A DNA stretch of 64,000 nt from the NCBI GenBank assembly GCA_020746835.1, contig JAGPNK010000009.1:1922001-1986000 (forward strand), written 5' to 3'. The first letter of the stretch is position 1, and each line of letters opens with the position of its first letter. The translations under genes and the position numbers were made by a program. Below the pieces are notes generated by a model, which was not told where the DNA came from, searched no databases, and saw nothing but the letters and a program-made list of their open reading frames with translations. This document shows, one piece after another, positions 44,689 to 56,021 of this stretch. The stretch is from Stachybotrys elegans. Its lineage: Eukaryota; Ascomycota; Sordariomycetes; Hypocreales; Stachybotryaceae.

Positions 44689-46577
44689 TCACTCCGTTGC
44701 TCGTGCTACCGGGTGGAACCTGATCCAGACGTCAGGCTTCTCCAGCAGGGAGTACATTCTAAAGTCGCTCTCAAACTCGATCCCCTTCTGCCCGGGCACC
44801 ATCTCCAGGTCGAAGCTCCAGAGCACCTTGGCGACCATGAGCTTCAGCTCGTGCCGTGACAGCATCATGCCCGGGCAGGCTCTGACGCCCAGGCTCCAGG
44901 GGTTGAAATCGCTCCTGCAGTCGTTGGCGTACGCCGGGTCCCAGAGCGCATGGTCCTCGGGCAGCCACCGCTTCGGTCGGTAGCAGTAGGCTTCGTGGAA
45001 GAAGCGGGCATCGCGAGTAAATGCATAGTTGGCGTACTGAACCTCGACCTGCCATATCATGTTAGGATGATGAGGTCGGTGGGCGGGTATTCGACTGACG
45101 CCTTTGGCAATATAATGCCCATCCACCTCGGCCCCGGGACTGACGCGAGGCTGGCCCGTGGCCCCCACAACAACAATCCGAAGCTGCTCCATGAGCGCGG
45201 CATGGAGCAGCTTCAGAGGAGCGACAGAGCTGGCCGTGATATCCTCATAGCGGTCAAACGATCCGCGAACTTCCGCCACCAGCCCGTCGTAAAACTCACG
45301 GTGCTGCAGGGACAGGGCGATCATGCACAGAAACGAGCTCGAGATTGGCTCGGAGCCGGCGATGGCAAGCTGGCCGCAGATTGTCTCAAAAGCGTGCACC
45401 TGGTCCCGAGATGGATCGGGCGCATCGCCCGGGAGCATCGCGTCAAAGTGGTCGAGGTGTTTGACCTCGGCTCGCGACTCGATGCGGCTCACCAGGGCGG
45501 CCCAGTTCATATTGCGTGTCTTGGCGAGGCTCATAAGCGTCGAGGGCGGCACCGCGAAGAGATGGAGCCAGCCGAGCAAGGAGAATTTCTTGCTGATGAT
45601 GTGCAGCACGCCAAAGAAGTTTGTGTCCCAAAGGGCCGAGAAGATGAGTGAATACTTTTCTGCGATGTATCAGTGACAAAGCTCTCGGTTTGTTCGATTG
45701 ACTCGCCTTGTTCGACCTGGTGTAGCTGGTGGCTGTATCCCATGTCGGTGGCGATATCCATGGAAAGCCAATCTGCCCACTACATGAAGCTTGATGAGCG
45801 AGCAATCATTTCTGCGTTCTTCCAGAGTCGATACTTACTCGCCTAAACTCAACGGCTTCTCCTCTGCGTCCCTTATTGGCCATGACCTGGACGAAAGCGT
45901 CAATGTGCTTGTGCATCTTGGTCTCTTTGGCCTTGAGCGACTTGGCGCCAAAGGCGGGCTGGACCAGCTTTGCCTTGTGGCGATGCTTGACGGGATCTCT
46001 TTCCCACGTCAGGCCCTGGTCTTTGCGGCCCAGGCTGAGGAAGTCGGCCTTAGGAAAGTACTCGAGCCCTTTGACGGTAGAGCCGTAAATGTCTACGTAG
46101 TCGTTAGAGCAAGTGGTTGCGAAGCAAGTATGGTGTACCTGAAGCTGCTTTGGGCGTGATGAAGACAAGCTCGTTCGGGGCGACGCGGACGACATCTCCT
46201 AGGTTGTGTTAGAATTTATAACCCGCGGTCATGCTGCGTACCGTATTTCTCGAGCGTCTTTGCAATAATGAATGGATATCTGCCAGTGGTCCTGAAGCCG
46301 TGAGCTTCCATGGCCAGAGTCCTTCTTGAGCTCTCACCATTGGTACGACCACCAGAGGTTGGTCGCGGCTGCGAGCCGGGGGCCTGGAAACTTTGCAGCT
46401 GGGTGGAGGTAGAGGTTATAGCAGATTTTTGCCGTAGCATAAAGCGTCAGCTTGCGACGTTAGCGGTAGCCATATGGCGTCTGCAAGAACAGAGTCGCTT
46501 ACGCCAGTGATAGTGATGGGAACCCAGTATGATGCGAGCAGGCGGGATAAGACCAGCAGATTCTCGGTGATGGCCAT
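44689..46577 (-). CDS. Cytochrome P450 monooxygenase, seven exons
   Basis: Second P450, related to the isotrichodermin C-15 hydroxylase/CYP65-like group. Exons: 46577-46503, 46450-46338, 46291-46242, 46198-46139, 46092-45839, 45779-45707 and 45659-44689; 531 residues. Six introns keep frame. Five have GT donors, but the last (45706-45660) has a GC donor (CAAG-GCGAGT), since no GT choice preserves the frame. After an N-terminal membrane helix come NLYLHPAAKFPGPRLAA, AAPNE-type VRVAPNELVF, C-helix WERDPVKHRHKAKLVQPAF, DIATDMGYSHQLHQV, I-helix AGSEPISS (usually AGSETT), ExxR as MEQLRIV, PERW replaced by YRPKRWLPE, and heme loop FNPWSLGVRACPG. The weakened I-helix and ExxR neighbourhood leave some doubt about activity. 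The substrate is unknown. Confidence 0.82.
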
Positions 46578-47919
46578 CTCAGCTGGTCCTGGAAACAATC
46601 CAAATCGCGAGTCGATGCAAGAGCATTCCTGCTGAGGGGTTTTATTTGGAGGAAGGCTAGAACGTATTAGAGATTGCTTATGCCTGTTGGTCGTTGCCTG
46701 CATGACTACCAACACCAGGGTGGAGCGAGATGCATACGTGTTGCCAAGGAAGCACAGAGTGGCATGCAACCTTGTGCTCGTCTTTTGCCCACGGAGTAGC
46801 CACATTGCCGCCAGTCGACTCATTGATCGACCCGCACAGTCCGCATCGCGTCCGCCCCCTCGCCGTCACCGTCCAACGGACGCAACCTGCCAGAGCGAGA
46901 GTCGAGGCGGAAACATCGCCGCCGGACGTTACATCAGTCCAGGAGCCCCTCGGATCTCCCTGACCGCTCGAGGTCTACGAAGCCGGCAGACGACGAGCGG
47001 ATTTGCCAGCCCATGCCTCCGGCTCCAACTCGACCTGTTCATGTACGACAGTAAACGATTGAAGTGGTTGAGCCTGGAAAACAGCGGCTCGTACGCGATC
47101 ACGCAGTAGCATGATGATCCGCGCCCTCTGTGTCAACGCCCAAAGCCCTTGGAGCTGTTGGCTGCCTAGCGCGTGGTCAGTCCGAGGCTCAGGTTTTGGG
47201 AGATGGTAATATAAGGCGGTATGCCACCCCAATCTTGACGAAAAAAATACAATCAGCGGACAATCCCTGCCAGGATAACACTCATGCTGTTTCCTTGCTG
47301 ACTATGGCCAGTCTTAGGTCCAATGTTGTTGATCTTTAGATTCGGTGGAGGAGGTGACCATATTTGCAAGTTGTCTCATTTCGGTATTGCCTATCTGCAC
47401 CATCGTTAACCGCTTTTCTGCACATATGCTGAACCAACGGCATGAGCTAAGCAAATATTGCAGGGATTTCAGTCATGACTCGGGCGGAAGATGAGAGGTG
47501 GCGGCATGTGCGAAGCGGAGAAGATGCTTCCCATAGGGAAAGTCGAGCCTGTGACGCAATTTTTACAGTTTGCAGAAACGACAAACCAACACTTCGAGCC
47601 TAATAACCAAAACAGGCCTGAGTAGGGATTGTGTCAAACCAACAATTAACTCGGCCCATAATCCCGCAAATGTGATTGGCCATCCATAAACCACAACGTT
47701 GTCGCGAAGCCGACCTGCTAAGAACGACTACGCTAATGCACGTTCGATGTTTTGGCATGGTTAGGCAAGGCCGTACGGTCCTTTGTACCGGGAGGCACAG
47801 GTGTATAATTTCAGAGTCCAGTGACTGCTGGTGGCGGAATGGTCATGGTTGACGCTGTGTTATGGCCAAAAATTCGATAGGAACATGTCATTCAGCCGCT
47901 GGACATCCGCCGCAGCCAC
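46578..47919. other. Intergenic
   Basis: Upstream region of the second P450. Open frames such as 46687-47109 (+) have biased composition and no recognisable domain. I do not support a gene here. Confidence 0.45.
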
Positions 47920-48050
47920 AAGCTTTTCTCAATCGAATTTTCTAACCAATTGTTATCTATTGATTTGATATCGTCTTTATCGTCAGAGGGGGCCTCCTCG
48001 AAGTCACTAGTCTGTATCCCATTGGGGCACACGAACGGGAAATCCCACAT
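47920..48050 (+). repeat. Dispersed repeat, copy E
   Basis: Full-length copy (AAGCTTTTCTCAATCGAATT to CGGGAAATCCCACAT), about 97% identical to copy A over 125 bp. Minus-strand reading is open through WDFPFVCPNGIQTSDFEE and DDKDDIKSIDNNWLEN. It ends exactly where readable sequence of the next gene remnant begins, as if it had truncated that gene. A hexamer ACATCC flanks both sides (47903-47908 and 48047-48052). Confidence 0.85.
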
Positions 48051-48052
48051 CC

Positions 48053-48618
48053 TTGACGATCCTGAGATAAACCCTCTCCTTAATACCTCCTTGATAGAAC
48101 TCTGGCTCGCGGGACCCAAACGACCAGTCGACTTGTTGGAAGTTGGCAGAGCGAAGATTATCAATGGGTCAAATCCTTGGAAGCGAAGCGTTGAGCCTCA
48201 CATGGACGCTACGTTTGGAGGTGATCAGAACATGTTTGCCAGGGTCGTGACGTATCTTGAGCCCGACCTTAAGCTCCATGACGAGGACAGGGTGGAGGAT
48301 GCAAGCTCGGTTTCCAAGGCCTTCAGCACGGAAGCGTCGAAGATGAGCGCAGCAGCTGTTTTTGAATGGCCCAACCTACCAGACGGGTGAGTATCCAGTC
48401 GTCCTAGTTCTTTTATCTCCAATATTCACTGCCATTATAGTTACGGACGAGTTTTCCACCCCCAAGCTTTGCTTCACCAACTTATTGCCAATCAAGTTCT
48501 CTTTGAGATCACCAACAGGCGCATGCAGCAGGGGGGCATCGATATGAGCCCCTTGATCCTACCACCTCCCGACAGTTGCCCAATCCCCACACCAGGCGGA
48601 GTTCACGTTCTGAGATAA
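48053..48618 (+). pseudogene. 5'-truncated gene remnant, unknown family
   Basis: Open from the repeat boundary: INPLLNTSLIELWLAGPKRP, RVVTYLEPDLKLHDEDRV, SAAAVFEWPNLPDG. A 54-bp intron (48387-48440, GTGAGT...TATAG) joins in frame to YGRVFHPQALLHQLIANQVL and FEITNRRMQQGG, ending at TAA 48616-48618 after the proline-rich PLILPPPDSCPIPTPGG. Well-conserved codon structure and an intact intron suggest the 3' half of a real gene. No start codon or signal precedes it, because repeat copy E occupies that position. I know the FEWPNLPDGYGR motif only from uncharacterised fungal proteins. Confidence 0.55.
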
Positions 48619-51600
48619 AAGCAAACCTCTGCTGGTAAAGAAGTTGCTGGCGGCACCAAACTTAGGATCCTCCCTGTCGGAGACTCCATCACAGTTGGGT
48701 TCTTGCGTGAGAGTAACGGCGGCGACGGAGACGGATATCGAAGAAAGCTCCGAGATAATCTTTCCAGTAAGCTACATCACTCTTCGCATTTTAAACCTGA
48801 AATCTAACGCGACTGTCTTTTTAGAAAACGAAGTCATCTTCGCCGGCACGGAGACGCGCGGAACCATGAGCGGTGGTTATTTTGTAATCTCATGGCTCCA
48901 TTTCTATTGTTGAAAGAGACTGATACAAACTTGATGAACAGGCAGCCTGGTCCGGAAAAACAATCAAATACATATCCAATCACGTTGGGCCCTCACTCGA
49001 ACAACAACCGAACATCATTCTATTGGCTACAGGAACAAATAATATAAACCCAAACACAAACATAGCCACTAAGGGTAATAATCCAGTAGCTACCACTAGA
49101 TAACTTAATAATCTTATTAATAACATAGTGAAGAAGTATTCTATTACTACTATCCTTATCACTATAATTATTAACACCTGCAATATAAATTAGTTGCCTA
49201 CTACTAAGCAGTTTCAAAAGCTTATACTAGATCTAGCAAAAGATAGAAGGTCTAAGGGTAAGCATATACTAACAGTAGACTTTATAACTTTCTCAACCAA
49301 TAATCTTATTGACTGTATCCACCCAACCAATGATGGCTATAAGATCATAGGTAACTACTAGTATAGCTTTGTCAGCCAGATACCCACAGACTGGATTAAG
49401 AATCCCGTAGGTCCGGATCCTGACAATAGCAATGCTGATTCAAACAAAAACGGCGGCATCGACAACAATATCCCGGCCCCTGGCTGGGGCGAGAGCCCTG
49501 TGCGGGCTTATGGCAAGGACACAGTCAAGGACGCCCTGAGCTTTGCGACGGGTGGGCAAGACACCAGTGCAAGATGCCCAGGCAATCCTGAGTGGAGGGG
49601 CGCCGGTATGATTGCACTAGGCAGCATCGGAAGCAACGGTGACTGGCACTACAACAAGAACTGGCAGGATGCTGGCGAAGTTGCCGTGGGTATCGGCAGG
49701 GAGAATCGATACGTCCGACTGCATGATATGAACGGTGACGGAAAGGCCGATGAGATTAGGCTGTGTCCTCTTGTCGGGTTCCGCTAACAATGTAAAGACT
49801 ATGTGTGGATTCATCCAACGTCAGGAGAAATTCGCTGCTGGATCAACAATCTCTCAGCCCCATGGTCTCCTGCAGGAAACAACGGGGACATCATTGGAAG
49901 TGGTGCAGGCCCTTCCAAGGCGGTATACCTAGCCGTGAGTACCATAATCCAACCTTTCCTAGCTTTGCTAACCCCAAATCAGGATATGAACGGCGATGGC
50001 GTAAGTATTCATTGGGTAACTCAAGTGAGACCAGGACTAACGATGGAGTTAGATGGACGACTACATGGTTGTCAACGAGAATGATGGCTCTGTCAGGATC
50101 TGGTGGAACTATGGACCAGACGAGAACTGGGTCAATGGTTGGAAATTTGTCGACGGGGGCGAGATTGCCTCTGGTGTGCCGCATGCTAACCTCAAGACTC
50201 TGCGTTTCCCTGACATCAATGGAGACGGCCGTGCTGATTATGTGTATATTGGCGAGGGTGGGTCTTTGAAGCATCATATGAATACTGGAAGGCCCGGACA
50301 ACAAGATTTGCTTTTCCACGCCATGGGGGGGATTGCAACCGGCGCCGTTGGCGATATCTCAAAGCTAGTTTTTGCGGATATAAGAAGAAAAATATCCTGC
50401 TTCATGTGTGAGCTGACGGCTGCTTAGATGAACTGAGACGGACGCGATGGTAGAGACAACCCACTCCTCCCCTGATACTGACTAACATTGACTTCTTCCA
50501 GATTATCTCATCTGGGATGACGAGGGCGGTCTCACTGGATTCTTGAACCAAAAGACCAACAGGGAGGGCGTGCCGCGGTACATCAACCAGGGCCCTGCAA
50601 AGACCATCGCGGATGGTATCCACGAGAACCCAAGCACTATCCGTCTGGCCGATATGGATGGCGATGGCAAGGACGATTATGTCTTCATCGGAGACAATGT
50701 GTCCCTGAGGGTCTTGTACAATCGAGGGGACACGAATGATAATCTGAGAGTAGATGGCATCCACTTTGCTGACATGGACGGCGATGGCAAAGACGACTAC
50801 GTGTGGCTTGATTCTCATTCGGGTGCCCCTACTGTCTTGTCAGTTTCTCTTCCCATACCACCCGGGCAGAGCAGCTAACCTGTATTAGTATCAACGCAGG
50901 GCTCGACTCTAGCGACTCTCTTGGCTGGAAATGGAATCCTGTCAACGGAGGCAGGCCAATTGCTTCCGGAGTAGGGCCCTCCTCCCAGGTGGCCTTTGGA
51001 GATATTGACGGGTGAGGACATGCCCTCCTTGTCGAGCGCAAGACTAATTTCCTGGGCAGTGACGGCCTCGACGATTACATCCACTTAGATCCAAAGACGG
51101 GCGCTCTCAGTGCATTCTTGAATCCAGGAGCACAGGACCTCCAAAATTTCGGTTGGAGATTCAACCCCATTGGCGAGATCCCAACAGGTCTAGGGCCCGG
51201 ACATAGAGTCAGGATTGCAGACATCGATGGTGACGGCGTAAGCTACAGATGCCGTTTGAAGTAACTTGCCTAACTCTTTTGCAGCGAGACGACTACATCT
51301 TTCTCAAAGACAACGGCGGTACCATCATCTATCGCAATATTTACAGTCCCAGCAACGCAGGCAATAAGTATACGCAGCTCTCTGAGGCAAATGCCTCTGG
51401 AATTGGCCAGTCGCCGGATGAAATTGATTTCGTTAACATTAACGGCAACGGAAAGGCTGACTATGTCTAGACACGCAAGATTGACGGCAAGGCCCGTGTC
51501 TGGTATAACAAATACCCCAAGCTCCCGGCCTGGCGAGACGGAGGCGAGATTGCCGGTGGCGTGGGCACCTCTGGTGCCAATGTCAAGTACGGGGCCCTGA

Positions 51601-52055
51601 CAACATCTGGCCGCGCCGACTACGTCGCTATCGATACCAATGATGGCTCCATTGCTGCCTGGTTGAATGGCTGTTCCAACGCCCAGCCAAACCGCCAAAA
51701 GCCGAACCCGCTCAGGAACGAAAAGTACTGCTACAACTCGGGCAAAACTTCGGACCATGGGAAGATAGAGGAGGCGGCCAAGTCCTTCTGTGGGAATCTC
51801 GGGGATGACAAGAGCGGGCCAGTCTTCTCCGATTTCTACAAGGAAAGCAAGAAGCAGCCTCCAGGAGACTTCCATTTCGTCGTGTCCTTTGAGGTGTTCA
51901 AGGGGTGCGAGTGGACATTTGACTTCGATGAGTGCATGAGGTACTACAAAGTGCCTATTGACAGCTGTAATTGCTCCGGAGAAAATGGCAAACAGGGAGG
52001 ATATGTGCGCAACAACTGCATACAGTCTCGTATTGACCCCAACTCCGGAACCTAG
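48619..52055 (+). pseudogene. SGNH/GDSL hydrolase with FG-GAP (VCBS) repeats, pseudogene
   Basis: The N-terminal SGNH hydrolase has block I LPVGDSITVGFLRESNGGDG, block III ILLATGTNNINP (usually GTND; a G-to-A change would explain it) and the catalytic pair DCIHPTNDGYKIIGNY. There follow at least eight FG-GAP/VCBS calcium-type repeats (LHDMNGDGKAD, FPDINGDGRADYVYIGEGG, LADMDGDGKDDYVFIGDN, FADMDGDGKDDYVW, IADIDGDG) and a Cys-rich C-terminal domain ending NCIQSRIDPNSGT. Introns are visible throughout. Damage: TAA at 49101, TAG at 49191 and 49359 within an AT-rich stretch, TGA at 50434 (inside MNGDGRD), TAG at 51468 (inside ADYV-TRKIDG), and an intron donor at about 50381 reading ATAAGA rather than GTAAGA. 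Most are C-to-T or G-to-A. No signal peptide is present. An esterase-type extracellular function is inferred for intact relatives. Confidence 0.82.
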
Positions 52056-55000
52056 GAAGGAATCAGCTTGTATCTTTACATTAACTTGTCTGTTCAAGAT
52101 AATACCAAGGCCAGCAATAACTACACGCTGCATTGTTTTCTTGATATTCTAGAACTGTAGTTGCACTATTCGCAACCAAGCTGATACCGCACGTACAGAG
52201 CGTCGAACTTGATTGAACGTCGCTGTATGGTCTAATCAATTCTGGGAGCATTGAGCTAGCGGGTCATATCAGGCAGTCTTCCTGTAATCTGCTGCACCGA
52301 CAAACATGATTGGCAAAGCAAGCATGACTTCTCCGGTGCCAAAGATTGAGATATACCCGTGTTTGACTGAAATACTTTACACTTTACCACACAAACCAGA
52401 TGTAGGGTAGCCTTATGCGGTGTGAAAATAACCTTGTATCTAAGCGGGGCGCATGAATAATCCATTGTGCAGCTTTCTCCACTCTCAACCTCAATCCATC
52501 AACTCCGCCCGCATGTAGCTTCTTAGTCGCTGTCTCCAAATACCATCTTACGTTACATACAGGAAGATACTCGGCTTCTTTCCATACCTCTCAAGGCAGC
52601 ATCCCCTTCAACATCCACATCTTTCTGTGCTTCACAGCTACTGCTGGATGTCAGTCCTTTGTTGCCCTGCCCGGACCAGTCAAGATTCATTGATCATCAG
52701 GGACATGGCCTTCGGATCTTGATCGCCAGTGGAATAAATATCCAGGGTGCTGTTCGTCGTCCAGTGCTCAGTTCTTCGGGAGATGTTTTTGCCAAGATTG
52801 TTGACCCCAGACGAGTTGGCTGTCAGATTTCATGCTTACGAGAACCATCGCCAAGGGAAATCTGCACGTTTGACCTCACGTTGAGTTTTCTAAACATGTA
52901 CTCGGGAAGGGATGTTATAATTATCTCATCACTTGCAATGATGCTCAACGCTATTCCGCCGCCCTGTCCTTCTCTCCGTCCTTACAGGGCCGCCATGACG
53001 GCGCCCGTCTGCCGAGGCCGGCGGTGTTGTCCTTGTCCAGCTTGTCGATGCCCGTGGCCGCGGCCTGCATCTTGGGGCAGCCGGGACAAATGTTCCACAC
53101 GGTAGGCGGCAGGTCCTTGCCTCCTTGACGTCCTTGCACTCGTCGTTGACCTGGAACATCAGTACATTCTGGCCGTGTGTCCCTAAGAAAGGGGGTGAGC
53201 GATTTCGTGAACCCGCTCACGATGTGAACAACCTCGTACAATAGACGCTCGGCGCTATTCTACGCTTCCAGTACGCCAGAGGTTAGAGGCACAATGCGAC
53301 ACCTCAAGCCCACGAGTCGCGCCTCTGTCGAATGCCGTCCTCGTCCTTCGCAGCTCCATTTTCAAACGACATCTCGAGCGACTCTGGCGACGGCGCCTGT
53401 GATCTTCTAATGTGCACTAGTTTCTGCTTGGGGACCTGCACGGGTCTGGCGTTGTAAGCTTGGGTGAGCATTCTGTGGGCTCGACTCTACGTGAGGCTCT
53501 GTCACTCTCGCCGCCGGCACCTCCCTGCGTGTACGACGCAAAAGGGACGAAAAGAAAGGTCCGACAGGATTGAGCTTTGAAGACGGCTTTTATATAGCCT
53601 CGAGAAGGGGTCACGAAATGGGGCTACCACAAGGACCCACGGGGTTCTGGTGATGCACCGAGTCGAATCCACCGCGAGGAGGGCCGTGGGCGCCCGCCAC
53701 CACGAACAGTGCCTGGGGAAAAATGAGAGAACAAGAGAACTCGACGAGGCCCGCCACACAGAATGACACAAGATGTAGGACCAGGTGTACATGTATGTAT
53801 GTACAACCCTATTAGTAGACGGCCGTCGCAACGTAAACCGGCCCATATGTACCATACATCATGAACCCCCGCGCAACGCTGGCTGCCCTCCTCACCATAC
53901 CTGCTGTAGAGGCACGGTAAATTAACATCTTTGACACGGGCACCAAAGAGCGTACATCTCAGTTTGTATGTTACGTATGGCTCCACCGACTCTACACTCT
54001 AGCCATCATCATATAGTACGTTATCAATGGAGTGGGCGATTTTGAATTTGCACCTTGGGAGGGCCCGCCGTGGGGAGGCTACAGAACATTTTGCCATTAC
54101 TACTACAACCGAGGAAATAGAGGGCCTCTCCTATGCACTGGAAAGAACAGAAACTTCGCAAGCGTCCGCTTATGTCGAATATGGTGGTTGCTTGACATAT
54201 GATCCATATAGGTCCAGGGAGCTGCCAGAGGCGATCCCGAGGGGCTTCGAGAACCAGATGGACCAGGGGAATTTGGTTTGGGCTAAATTTCGTTGTAAAG
54301 ATTAGATTGGCTCCTGAGTTTAGGTTTCTTTACGAGGAGGGGTCTTTGATCACATTCAGAGACTTTTATGATGAGTTTCACCGAAGGAAAAACCTGGTCC
54401 GAGTTTGATCATATGAGGCGATGCTGCTTCACATTAAGCCACCATTATGTCCCTTTGTATCACTACTGGTTTTCAATATCTCAAGCTTTTCGTTGCCCTG
54501 AGGTGGATATTTTCTGAGCTAGTGTTACAGTATGTATTGGCATATGAAAATACATATGTATAGTACAATACAGGCACGGTGTCGCAAAGCGCAAAGCTCT
54601 GAAAGGTGCGTCTACTGCTTCCACGAGCAGAAGGGCAAAGAATACTGTTCCTCATTTGCGGCACCTTCAAGGTCCGGAAAGGGGACCATGACAGTAATTT
54701 CTGTCGTGATGATCTGTGCAGTCTATACCCATTGTGTATCTTTGTCCTAGTCTATGATAAAGGCCCTTGCTGTGAGTCTGACCGAATCTGAGAGATAGAG
54801 GACGGTCCACAGTCCACAATGTTGCTGGTATTCGTCTGCCATTCCGTCTGATATCAAGACCAGATGGGTAGCTCACGATAACCATATCGGCCATCCCTGT
54901 TCCTACGTCAAATGATCTTACGCGGGGTATTGCGGATAGCGCCATGAGTTGGAACTTCCCAAAAAAGCCCGTTTTAGACAAGCTCCCAAAGGTGCCTAAT

Positions 55001-55522
55001 GAGGGCAGACCTTCAAGCGCCAACTCCAAGGCTAAGATAAGACTTACCGTATAGTTGATAGTCTGTATACTCTGCTGCCCGCCATGACCTTGCGGACACG
55101 CAGTGTATCTGTTATCAGGTAATCGGGTTTGTCTTGCCGCTAAATAGAGAGTACACCGGACTACCATCCACCATCAACACCTGTGACACATCTTGACTAA
55201 CATGTCAGACACATCGCATATCCCTAAGGGCAGCCGAAGCAGCAGTTTTCCGTGCTCAGCACCATGACAATGGTGTTTGCCATACTCAAGTACGTGGCAA
55301 AGCATCTTCCAGAAGGCGTGATGCAAGAAATCCTATTCTCTAACAGCAGCTGATTAATAGCACCGGGATTGAAGAAATAGGCGAATGGAGGTAAATTAAT
55401 CAAGACAGGAAGAAGAACTAGCTACGCCTCGGCAGGGCAGTGTGGCCTTGACGAAGGCACAGGCCATAAGTTGTCTACCATCTTCTTCCACCTCTCCACA
55501 CCAGCTAGTTGCAATCCGTGAT
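52056..55522. other. Intergenic, 3.5 kb, no supportable gene
   Basis: Short frames only. A GC-rich block (52960-53800) carries overlapping frames on both strands, none with a recognisable domain. A 92-codon plus frame at 54027-54305 with a following frame-shifted piece (PEFRFLYEEGSLITFRDFYD) could be a relic. A 166-codon minus frame (55167-54667) has no start context or homology I can name. Confidence 0.45.
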
Positions 55523-56021
55523 CTATTCGAAGCACCTGTAGGAGCTAATCTGATCGTTCATGTGTCCCCAGTTGACCCTACCATTAACAGTCGACTGGTC
55601 ACCGCGGCAGCTCGCGTGCTGAAACACGGTACAAGTATGCCCACGTGTATCAGTGGATGAGATTCTATCATTCCAGCCACTGTTGATGTTATCTGTTTTC
55701 TTGTTAGATACTGCCATAAAGGGTCTATATTTTGGACCACTACTTACAGCAGACGCCGTGGTCAATGCCGGTAATAGTCAAGCAGGCGCCATTGAAGTTG
55801 GAGTGCTCGCATACGAGAATACTAAAAGCCATGCGCTCCACGAGGTCCTTGGCATGGAGTCTAGCGCTCACGGCCCCAGCGGCGGTACCGAAAGTATCAG
55901 CAGTCACAGTGACTGCGTCGGAAGGGCTCGGCACCGAGGCGGGGATAGGGCTGTTGTCATCATGGACCTTGGCTAGGACGACGGCCGCGGAGGCGAGAGT
56001 GAGGAGCTGAGAGAGCTGCAT
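55523..56021 (-). CDS. Small secreted cysteine-containing protein (beta/gamma-crystallin-like)
   Basis: Two exons, 56021-55748 and 55692-55523, encode 147 residues. The 55-bp intron (GTAAGT...AACAG) joins DHGVCY to NINSGWNDRISS in frame. The ATG at 56021 starts a signal peptide (1-17, LASAAVVLA). A short linker follows (to about 65), and then a compact domain with Cys pairs: CEHSNFNGACLTI, GHTCTVFQHASCRGD and SYRCFE. Two copies of a hairpin motif ([F/Y]-x-H-x-[N/S]-[F/C]-x-G) resemble beta/gamma-crystallin Greek-key folds found in small fungal secreted proteins. Size and composition fit an effector-like or structural extracellular protein. The fold is inferred from pattern only. The domain ends MNDQISSYRCFE at the stop. 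No damage is seen. Confidence 0.75.

Noticed and set aside
44950..45651. 233-codon plus-strand frame
   Set aside because: Antisense to the last exon of the second P450, whose heme loop and other motifs are clear.
46687..47109. 140-codon plus-strand frame that looks Arg/Pro-rich
   Set aside because: Composition-driven, no zinc-finger or other motif despite first impression.
52929..53241. GC-rich overlapping frames suggesting a Cys-rich gene
   Set aside because: Open in several frames because of composition; no start, intron or domain support.
54667..55167. 166-codon minus-strand frame
   Set aside because: No recognisable domain, no signal peptide and no conserved start context.
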